Source: Nonlabens sp. (GTDB taxonomy: Bacteria; Bacteroidota; Bacteroidia; Flavobacteriales; Flavobacteriaceae). From it: 64,000 nt of DNA. The notes beneath the pieces were generated by a model. The model made no database searches and had not been told where the DNA came from. It saw only the letters and a program-made list of their open reading frames with translations. A program made the translations under genes and the position numbers. Shown here piece by piece: positions 26,605-33,336 of the stretch. The stretch spans positions 124,001 through 188,000 of the forward strand of contig JAHDIQ010000006.1 in assembly GCA_020630715.1 (NCBI GenBank). The letters are read 5' to 3'. Positions within the stretch are counted from its first letter, which is position 1. Each line of letters opens with the position of its first letter.

Positions 26605-27654
26605 CTATATTAAAGAACTTTCCTTAACATTCTCAATATTCTTATTTAATAGTGAAGATGCTTTACTTATTGAAATGTTTTCTTGCGATAAGGCTCTGTA
26701 AACTAATTGTTCAAATCGAGAAGATTTTTCAGGGGTTTCAAAACGTGATGCGTTTACTTCTCTATTTAAAGAAGAATTAAACCTAGTTTTTTTATAAAAA
26801 TCGGTATGTCGTTGTTTACTCAAAATTCCAGAATCAACTAATCTATATACAATTGCTGGAATACTTATTCCGTATTTTTTTTGAGTGGTGATTAATTCAG
26901 CAAGAGTAATGTGGTTTCTTTTTCCGCCGAATTCTTTAACAACAATTTCTCTAGGGAAGAGAAATTCAGCTGCAAATTTGTTACAAAATTGTTCTTCTTT
27001 TTTGGTTTCACAATTAGGAAGATTGAGTAGTAAATGTCCTAGTTCATGAAGTAAAGTAAACCTCTTTCGCTCAACAGGGAAATTTCCGTTAACAACAATT
27101 ACTGGATATTTGCCATTAACATAGGTGGCTAAACCATCAAACTTTTCATCTACGTCATATAACTCAATAACTTTAATCTCTTTATCTTCTAATAGCTGTA
27201 TAATATTATGTATTGGGTCAATTCCAATATTCCATCCAGTTCTTAACTCCAGTACCGCTCTTTCTACGTCTTTTAATTTATTAATGTTAATATTTTCTAT
27301 TGCGTTTTTAAAGCTATAGTCAATAGAAAGAGTGTCTTCTAACCAAAGATAATTTTCTAAATTAATTTTGATTTGTTCTTTTAAAGAGTTTTGTTTTTTT
27401 ATTGAAAAACTAGATTTTTTTCGAAAATTTATTTCGCCTAGTTCAACTTGAAAAGAACTAAAGAAATAGTCGATTTTCAATCCGAATAATTTTGATAATT
27501 TTAGAAATTTTGAACTAGTAGGTATGGCTTCACCATTTTCATATTTGCTTACCATTTGCTTTGAAACACCTAACTCGTCCGCAACATTTTGTTGAGACAA
27601 GCATTTAAGTATTCTTGCATTTTTAATACGATTAGCGACTAAGTTTTCCATCAT
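26605..27654 (-). CDS. XRE-type HTH + ImmA/IrrE metallopeptidase
   Basis: 349 residues. An N-terminal Cro/C1 helix-turn-helix occupies about residues 8-62 (LSQQNVADELGVSKQMVSKYENG). The ImmA/IrrE domain carries the zinc motif HELGH at 203-207 with a likely third ligand Glu230 in NKFAAEFLFP. Such fusions act as repressors that cleave or are inactivated upon a signal, or as antitoxins (COG2856 type). It is cotranscribed with the PIN gene. An inverted repeat overlapping its own promoter implies autoregulation. Confidence 0.88.
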   Translation of the reverse strand: MMENLVANRIKNARILKCLSQQNVADELGVSKQMVSKYENGEAIPTSSKFLKLSKLFGLKIDYFFSSFQVELGEINFRKKSSFSIKKQNSLKEQIKINLENYLWLEDTLSIDYSFKNAIENININKLKDVERAVLELRTGWNIGIDPIHNIIQLLEDKEIKVIELYDVDEKFDGLATYVNGKYPVIVVNGNFPVERKRFTLLHELGHLLLNLPNCETKKEEQFCNKFAAEFLFPREIVVKEFGGKRNHITLAELITTQKKYGISIPAIVYRLVDSGILSKQRHTDFYKKTRFNSSLNREVNASRFETPEKSSRFEQLVYRALSQENISISKASSLLNKNIENVKESSLI

Positions 27655-27663
27655 TCACGTTTG

Positions 27664-27705
27664 TTAGTTGACAAAATTATATAAATTTAATGAATTGTCA
27701 ACTAA
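27664..27705 (-). promoter_or_regulatory. Promoter with overlapping operator of the HTH-PIN pair
   Basis: Perfect 11-bp arms TTAGTTGACAA (27664-27674) and TTGTCAACTAA (27695-27705). On the minus strand the right arm contains TTGACA (27696-27701) as -33/-35, and 16 bases on TAATTTTG (27672-27679) fits TAnnTTTG. The -7 box runs into the other arm. A repressor bound to both arms would cover the promoter. The HTH start lies 10 bases beyond the left arm. Confidence 0.75.
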
Positions 27706-27734
27706 AAAGCAAAATATTAACGGTTTACTTATAT

Positions 27735-27826
27735 GTTGGGTAACGACTACGTATATGAAAAGTAGTGCTGAAAATAAGCGATAACTTTTCGGATTAACAC
27801 AAGCCTAATCTTAATTTAAATATACG
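27735..27826. repeat. Foldable module-end element, copy 1
   Basis: Starts GTTGGGTAACG. Outer arms CGTATAT (27750-27756) and ATATACG (27820-27826), inner arms GAAAAGT (27757-27763) and ACTTTTC (27784-27790). It shares layout and end sequences (GGGTAACG, GTATATG, ATATACG) with 28881-29010. Confidence 0.55.
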
Positions 27827-27978
27827 CTAGAAAAAGGAGAAAACGGATTATCAATAAAGGAAAGAGTAAAAAAGGAGCCTTAATAGCTGTAACAAACAAG
27901 CTTTTGAAACAATGTTTTGCTATAGCAAAATCAGGTAGGCCGTATGATGAAACTTACGTTTCAGTATTGCCTAAATAA
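27820..27978 (+). pseudogene. IS110-family transposase, C-terminal remnant
   Basis: An open frame of ~52 codons, without a start, ends at TAA 27976-27978. It includes KSKKGALIAVTNKLLKQ and FAIAKSGRPYDETY, which look like the C-terminal end of IS110/IS116-type (DEDD) transposases. The upstream ~300 codons are missing: a stop is in frame at 27817-27819. The remnant begins inside the fold element of module 1, so the join is abrupt. It cannot be active. Confidence 0.65.
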
Positions 27979-28001
27979 ATAGTGTGAAATAGAAACAAAA
28001 A

Positions 28002-28036
28002 AGGCTCCAGAATCAAACAAATGAATCTATGAGCCT
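28002..28036. repeat. Short inverted repeat past the IS remnant
   Basis: AGGCTC (28002-28007) and GAGCCT (28031-28036) flank 23 bases just downstream of the IS110 stop codon and two bases before the second 60-bp repeat. It may be the IS end or a weak hairpin. Confidence 0.35.
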
Positions 28037-28037
28037 A

Positions 28038-28097
28038 GAATAATAGTGTCTCAAATTAATGAAAGAAATTGTTGTTTTTTACCTCAGTTCTTTGTTA
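28038..28097. repeat. 60-bp direct repeat, copy 2
   Basis: Perfect copy of 26022-26081, again ending in GTTA of a core (GTTACCTAC, 28094-28102), and again at the 3' side of a minus-strand gene. Confidence 0.95.
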
Positions 28098-28889
28098 CCT
28101 ACCGTTATTTTTCAATTCAATATTTTTTCAATGCAATTTTCTTCAAATTCCTCAAGTATCGAATCTTTATTTCTCTCTGGATAAACTTGAGGATAAATAT
28201 GCTTAAAACTAAATCGTTTTTGTTTTTCCGTTTTAAATTCTTGAAAGTTTCCTTTTTTGGTTTGACTGTACAATATGAACTCTGTTGTATCAATCATTTG
28301 TTCGTTTCTGCCATAGAAAGTCTTACTTAAAAAATCAATTTTTGAATCTTGATTAAAATCGTATAATTCGAATTCAAATCCAGTACTAAAGCGACCAAAG
28401 TAACTTTCCTTTTTGGTTTTCAAATCATAAATGAGTTGATAGTTTGCGCTACATCCAAGTCCTGTACAAGGCTCGTTGGTAAGAACAAAGCCAAGTATTA
28501 GTTCGGATTCGTAAAGTTTAATTTGCCTTACGTTATTGGCAAAATTTACACTATCGACATTATTTCTCCAATTATTATTTAAAGTAACTTTTTTAGACGT
28601 GTTTATCTTATTACCGTTAATGATAATTTCAAGCGCATTATCTTTTTCAGACCAGCTAATTTCGTTTTCTAAAAGTCTGATAGAAGACTATTTATTATTG
28701 TAGTATGGATTATTGAAAATAACTGTTGGCTCATACTTTTCAGATTCAAGGTATTCAGATATTATAATTCCGTATTCAATTTTTTTCGCAATAATTTCAG
28801 ATTCAGTTGTATTTTTTTTTCGAACAACTAAATGTTAAGATTAGTCCTAATGTTAGTTTTATTACGGATTTCATCTAATAGTAGGTAAC
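28094..28889. other. Cassette-like module 2 (broken lipoprotein gene)
   Basis: Bounded by a perfect 9-bp inverted repeat, GTTACCTAC (28094-28102) and GTAGGTAAC (28881-28889). It holds one minus-strand gene, now broken. The left flank is the second 60-bp repeat, and the right border begins a fold element, as in module 1. Confidence 0.5.
28112..28874 (-). pseudogene. Broken lipoprotein gene
   Basis: ATG at 28872-28874 opens MKSVIKLTLGLILTFSCS, a lipoprotein signal with Cys17. The frame then runs through nine A (28812-28820 on the plus strand as T) and stops at once. Removing one A restores a long frame (KNTTESEIIAKKIEYG...) that meets one in-frame TAG at 28688-28690, after which ~190 more codons are open to TGA at 28112. 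The intact product would be about 254 residues. I do not recognise the family. Two lesions argue for true decay; the A9 run alone could be phase variation or a sequencing error. Confidence 0.75.
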
Positions 28890-29010
28890 GTGTTTGTATA
28901 TGGTTTGTTGCGTGGTTTAAGCACCTAATTTAGCAAATAAATCACAGATAGAAAGTCCTCGCAGACTTTCGTAAGTAAGCTATAACTAGCAATGAATTAT
29001 ATACGGTTTA
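28881..29010. repeat. Foldable module-end element, copy 2
   Basis: Starts GTAGGTAACGTG. Outer arms GTATAT (28896-28901) and ATATAC (28999-29004), inner perfect stem GAAAGTC (28951-28957) / GACTTTC (28964-28970) with a six-base loop. Similar sequences are, by my recollection, frequent beside accessory genes in flavobacterial genomes. The remaining spacer to purA (29011-29234) holds only a small hairpin AAATAC/GTATTT and nothing else I can name. Confidence 0.55.
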
Positions 29011-29234
29011 AACCTTAACCGCCTAAAAGCAAATACTTAAGCGTATTTAAAACCGTAATAAGGTATTTTTTGCCCAAGCAGGTTAGAAGTGTATTTGATT
29101 AATTTTAGATCCTGACTGCAATGGGTGATGCACTTCATTAATTAGAAAGCTTAATCCAGTGAATCAAAAGACACGATAAAACAGCATACATTAAAAATGC
29201 ACGACATCATAACGGTCAAAACCTTATAATCACA

Positions 29235-30506
29235 CTACCTATGTATCGTCTGAGTACGATCAGGTCCTACACTTACAATCTTAATTGGGATTTGTAATTC
29301 TTTCTCTAAGAAATCGATGTATTCATTTAATTCTTTAGGAAATTGTGATGGATCTGACATTTGAGTAAGATCTTCTTTCCAGCAATCAAATTTTGTGTAA
29401 ATAGGAGTGACGTTCTCTGGCTCAATATTGAATGGTAAATGAGTGATGGTTTCACCTTTATATTTATAAGCAGTACATACTTCTAGTTTGTCAAATCCAG
29501 ATAGTACATCACCTTTCATCATCATTAACTGAGTAACACCATTAACACGACAGGTGTATTTTAAGGCTACGAGATCTAACCATCCACAACGTCTAGGTCT
29601 ACCTGTTACCGCACCAAATTCATGACCTACTTTTGCCATTTCTGCTCCAGTATCGTCAAATAATTCTGTAGGGAATGGTCCACTTCCTACACGAGTGGTA
29701 TAGGCCTTAAAGATCCCAAAAACTTCTCCTATTTGATTAGGAGCAACTCCTAGACCTGTGCAGGCACCAGCCGCGGTAGTATTACTAGAGGTTACATATG
29801 GATAAGTCCCAAAATCAATATCTAGTAAAGATCCTTGAGCACCTTCTGCAAGGATGGATTTTCCTGCATCCATAGCATCATGTAAATACGCTTCTGAATC
29901 TATAAAAGTGAGTTCTTTTAATCGGTCAACTGCCGTAAAGAATTCATCTTCTAATTCTTTAAGGTCATATTGAATCTTTACATCATGGAATCCTATCAAC
30001 GCTTCATGCTTGTTTGCAAGAGCTCTGTATTTTTCCTTCCAGTTATCTAATTCTAGGTCACCTATACGTATTCCGTTTCTACCGGTTTTATCCATATAAG
30101 TAGGTCCTATACCTTTAAGCGTAGAACCTATTTTTGCTTTTCCTTTTGCAGTTTCAGATGCAGCATCTAATAAGCGATGCGTAGGCAGTATAATATGCGC
30201 TTTTCTCGAAAGCACTAATTTTTTCTTGTAATCTATATTGAATTGATCCAGACCATCTAATTCTTGTACAAAAACAACTGGATCAATCACAACACCATTA
30301 CCTACTAGATTAATTGCACTTTCATGAAATATTCCTGATGGTATCGTTCTTAGAACGTGTTTTATACCGTCAAATTCCAGTGTGTGGCCAGCATTAGGAC
30401 CACCTTGAAATCTAGCGATGATATCATAATTAGACGTGAGAACGTCCACGATTTTGCCTTTTCCTTCATCGCCCCATTGTAGGCCTAACAATAAATCAAC
30501 TGCCAT
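29235..30506 (-). CDS. purA: Adenylosuccinate synthase
   Basis: Joins IMP and aspartate with GTP, first step from IMP to AMP. The P-loop-like GLQWGDEGKGKIVD is at residues 7-20, with GGPNAGHT and the GPTYMDKTGR segment following. I chose the ATG at 30504-30506 (MAVDLLLGLQWGDEG; 423 residues, the normal length) over an earlier in-frame start at 30539, which would overlap the fur gene. It is the last gene of spoT-fur-purA with a seven-base gap. Confidence 0.96.
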   Translation of the reverse strand: MAVDLLLGLQWGDEGKGKIVDVLTSNYDIIARFQGGPNAGHTLEFDGIKHVLRTIPSGIFHESAINLVGNGVVIDPVVFVQELDGLDQFNIDYKKKLVLSRKAHIILPTHRLLDAASETAKGKAKIGSTLKGIGPTYMDKTGRNGIRIGDLELDNWKEKYRALANKHEALIGFHDVKIQYDLKELEDEFFTAVDRLKELTFIDSEAYLHDAMDAGKSILAEGAQGSLLDIDFGTYPYVTSSNTTAAGACTGLGVAPNQIGEVFGIFKAYTTRVGSGPFPTELFDDTGAEMAKVGHEFGAVTGRPRRCGWLDLVALKYTCRVNGVTQLMMMKGDVLSGFDKLEVCTAYKYKGETITHLPFNIEPENVTPIYTKFDCWKEDLTQMSDPSQFPKELNEYIDFLEKELQIPIKIVSVGPDRTQTIHR

Positions 30507-30513
30507 GTGTAAG

Positions 30514-30975
30514 TTAGTTTTCGGTTGTGTTTTTAACACCGTAAAAATATAAAGAATGGTTGGTTATTTTTACATCAAAAACCTCTTCAATTGTCTTTTT
30601 TATTGACTCAATTCTTGGGTCACAAAATTCAATGACCTCGCCCGTATCGTTTAAGATTAAATGGTCGTGTTGTTTATCAAAAAATGATTTTTCATAATGG
30701 CTTTGATTCTGACCAAATTGATGTCTTCTTACCAGTCCGCTAGACATTAGTAATTCTATCGTATTGTAAAGCGTGGCGCGACTTACACGGTAGTTTTGCT
30801 CTTTCATTTTCATGTACAATGACTCAATGTCAAAGTGTTCACCGCTGGCATAAATCTCGGCTAGAATAGCATATCGTTCTGGTGTTTTACGATGCTTATT
30901 ATCATTAAGAAATTGAGTAAAAACATTCTTTACAATCTCCTGTTCACGTTCTAAGTTATTAACAATTTCGCTCAT
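30514..30975 (-). CDS. Fur-family transcriptional regulator
   Basis: 153 residues. A winged helix ([35 protein letters not shown]) is followed by a dimerisation domain with [10 protein letters not shown], the site-2-type metal ligands. The CxxC structural zinc pairs of classical Fur are absent, so metal specificity (Fe, Mn, Zn or peroxide sensing) is unclear. Five bases after spoT and seven before purA, so cotranscribed. Confidence 0.9.
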   Translation of the reverse strand: MSEIVNNLEREQEIVKNVFTQFLNDNKHRKTPERYAILAEIYASGEHFDIESLYMKMKEQNYRVSRATLYNTIELLMSSGLVRRHQFGQNQSHYEKSFFDKQHDHLILNDTGEVIEFCDPRIESIKKTIEEVFDVKITNHSLYFYGVKNTTEN

Positions 30976-30980
30976 AAAAT

Positions 30981-33185
30981 TTATATTCTGGTCACCTTAT
31001 CGATACCGTTTAATTTGTTCAAATTTTGCATCAGTTTAGTGAGCAAATTTTTATTTTTTACTGCAACCTGAATATTTCCTTTAAAAATACCATCGTTACT
31101 CGTAAAACTTATGTTTTTAATATTTACATGCATATTTTCTGAAATAACACGTGTTACTTCTTGTACTAATCCTATACGATCTATTCCAGTAAGTGTAATG
31201 TCTGCTTTATATTCCTGCTGTGAAGAATCAATCCACTTTGCAGACATAATTCTGTAAGCAAACTTACTTTGTAAACTTATCGCGTTAGGGCAGTTATGTT
31301 TGTGCACTTTAATGCCTTCATTTACCGTCACAAACCCAAAAACTGAATCACCTGGCACAGGACTACAGCATTTTGAAAAGGAATAATCCAGCTGTTGCAT
31401 TTCTTTTCCAAAAACAAGAGAATCATAGTTCTGTATGATTTCTTCTTTATGTAAATCAGGATTCTCTTTAGGCTTACGTATTTTATTTTTAATAAAAGAG
31501 TAGAGTACGTTACTACGACTATTTGCAAACTCTTTAATATCCTTATTTTCAATCGTACCGTTACCTACACGATAAAATAGATCATGACTGGTTTTAAGTT
31601 TAAAAAAGTTTACTAACTGGTTCACTACTTTTTCATCCAGCGTGATTTTTTGTGAACGTAACTTTCTAACTAATATCGCCTTTCCTTCTAGCGCAATTTC
31701 TTTTTGATCATCACGCAGCGCAGACTTAATCTTTTGCCTCGCACGAGCAGTGGTCGCATAATCCAGCCAGTTTTTAGTAGGTTTCTGGTTCTCAGATGTA
31801 ATTACATCTACCTGATCACCACTATTCAATTCATGAGATAAAGGAACTAGTTTACCATTAACTCTAGCACCGCGAGTTTTTAAACCTACTTCTGTATGAA
31901 TACTAAAGGCAAAATCTAACGGCGTCGCGCCTTTAGGTAATGACTTTAATTCTCCTTTAGGTGTAAATACAAAAATCTCTTTACTGTAAAGATTAAGTTT
32001 GAACTGTTCTACAAAGTCTACTGCATTTAAATCTGGGTTTTCTAGAGCATCCTGCAGGCGATTAAGCCATACTTCTAAACCATCTTCTTTTGTATCACCT
32101 TGTTTATATTTAAAATGAGCTGCATAACCTTTTTCGGCAATTTCATGCATGCGTTCAGATCGTATTTGAACTTCTACCCATTTGCCGTCTGGACCCATTA
32201 CGGTAATGTGTAATGCTTCATAACCAGTACTTTTAGGTGAACTGATCCAGTCTCGCAATCGTACGGGATTAGGTCTAAAATGATCTGTCACGATGGAGTA
32301 GATTTTCCAAGCCAGAAATTTCTCATTTGCTCTATCACTACGATATACAATACGTACCGCAAATTTGTCATACACCTCGTCAAAAGAAACATTCTGCTTT
32401 AACATCTTTCTACGGATAGAGAAAACAGATTTAGGTCTTCCTTTAATGTCGTATTCTAGTCCTTCTTTTTTTAAGGAATCATCTATAATTCCTGAAAAGT
32501 CTTTAATAAATTGATCTTGTTCTTCCTTACTTTCTTTAATGGATTTTTTAATGTCATTAAACACTTCTGGTTCTGTGTATTTAAGTCCTAAATCCTCCAG
32601 TTCTGTTTTAATGTTGTACAATCCTAATCGATGTGCGATAGGAGCATAAATGTATAAAGTCTCACTAGCAATTTTCACCTGTTTATAATCAGGCATGGAA
32701 TCCATAGTTTGCATATTGTGCAAACGATCTGCTATTTTAATGATGATCACACGTACGTCTTCATTGAGCGTGAGCAACATTTTTCTAAAATTCTCTGCCT
32801 GTTGTGAAACGTCTGCATCTTTTTTAAGGTGCGCGATTTTAGTTAAACCATCTACGATACGGGCAATGGTTTCACCAAACAAGCGTTCAATATCTGCCAG
32901 CGTGTATTCTGTATCTTCTACAACATCATGAAGTAATGCTGCCGCAATAGCACTAGCATCTAGCCCTATTTGTTTTGCAACGATTTTTGCCACTGCAATA
33001 GGATGGAAGATATATGCCTCGCCACTTTTGCGTCGTTGTGGTGCATGCGCTTCTACAGCAATATCAAATGCTTTACGGATTAGTTTTTTATCCTCATCAG
33101 TAAGCGTCTGATAGCTTATTTTTAAAAGGTCTTTATAACCTTGCGCTATGCGTTTATTCTCTTCCTTTACAGCAACTTCTGTCAT
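30981..33185 (-). CDS. spoT: Bifunctional (p)ppGpp synthetase/hydrolase
   Basis: 734 residues with the full long-RSH layout: HD hydrolase ([10 protein letters not shown], His86-Asp87), synthetase ([12 protein letters not shown], then [14 protein letters not shown]), TGS (about 395-455), zinc-finger/helical region (CCSPVPGD) and C-terminal ACT domain (from about 660). Both catalytic domains look intact, so it should make and degrade (p)ppGpp. First gene of the operon with fur and purA; purA is a known target of ppGpp inhibition in other bacteria. Confidence 0.95.
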   Translation of the reverse strand: MTEVAVKEENKRIAQGYKDLLKISYQTLTDEDKKLIRKAFDIAVEAHAPQRRKSGEAYIFHPIAVAKIVAKQIGLDASAIAAALLHDVVEDTEYTLADIERLFGETIARIVDGLTKIAHLKKDADVSQQAENFRKMLLTLNEDVRVIIIKIADRLHNMQTMDSMPDYKQVKIASETLYIYAPIAHRLGLYNIKTELEDLGLKYTEPEVFNDIKKSIKESKEEQDQFIKDFSGIIDDSLKKEGLEYDIKGRPKSVFSIRRKMLKQNVSFDEVYDKFAVRIVYRSDRANEKFLAWKIYSIVTDHFRPNPVRLRDWISSPKSTGYEALHITVMGPDGKWVEVQIRSERMHEIAEKGYAAHFKYKQGDTKEDGLEVWLNRLQDALENPDLNAVDFVEQFKLNLYSKEIFVFTPKGELKSLPKGATPLDFAFSIHTEVGLKTRGARVNGKLVPLSHELNSGDQVDVITSENQKPTKNWLDYATTARARQKIKSALRDDQKEIALEGKAILVRKLRSQKITLDEKVVNQLVNFFKLKTSHDLFYRVGNGTIENKDIKEFANSRSNVLYSFIKNKIRKPKENPDLHKEEIIQNYDSLVFGKEMQQLDYSFSKCCSPVPGDSVFGFVTVNEGIKVHKHNCPNAISLQSKFAYRIMSAKWIDSSQQEYKADITLTGIDRIGLVQEVTRVISENMHVNIKNISFTSNDGIFKGNIQVAVKNKNLLTKLMQNLNKLNGIDKVTRI

Positions 33186-33252
33186 AAAGTAAAGTTACAT
33201 TAGTTTATGATAATGAGCAATTTCTTTTTAAGGTAGTTTGTGGTGGTTATTA

Positions 33253-33268
33253 CGCTTTCGCGAAAGCG
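33253..33268. repeat. Dispersed palindrome, intergenic
   Basis: Exact CGCTTTCGCGAAAGCG between the 5' end of spoT and the 3' end of the helicase gene. Confidence 0.95.
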
Positions 33269-33336
33269 AGATACTAACAATTGCACAGGATCTTTCAAAG
33301 ATCGATAGATTCCACCTTCAATTTATAACAAATTGC

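Larger units (their letters stand above)
26078..27744. other. Cassette-like module 1 (HTH-ImmA/IrrE + PIN)
   Basis: Bounded by GTTAGCCAAC (26078-26087) and GTTGGGTAAC (27735-27744), an inverted repeat with one mismatch. Outside the left end lies the 60-bp repeat; outside the right end lies an element able to fold (27750-27826). Between the borders are exactly two genes reading leftward. The same architecture recurs at 28094-28889. Mobility is inferred; no integrase is visible. Confidence 0.5.

Noticed and set aside
28046-28330. Plus-strand 94-residue frame
   Set aside because: It runs through the 60-bp repeat and antisense to the broken lipoprotein gene; composition is that of a shadow frame.
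26022-29010. Classical integron
   Set aside because: No integrase gene, only one of the cores fits GTTRRRY, and the end elements do not show the R''-L''-L'-R' layout clearly.
30507-30539. Longer purA start
   Set aside because: It would overlap the fur stop region and add 11 residues not seen in the family; the ATG at 30506 gives the usual start.
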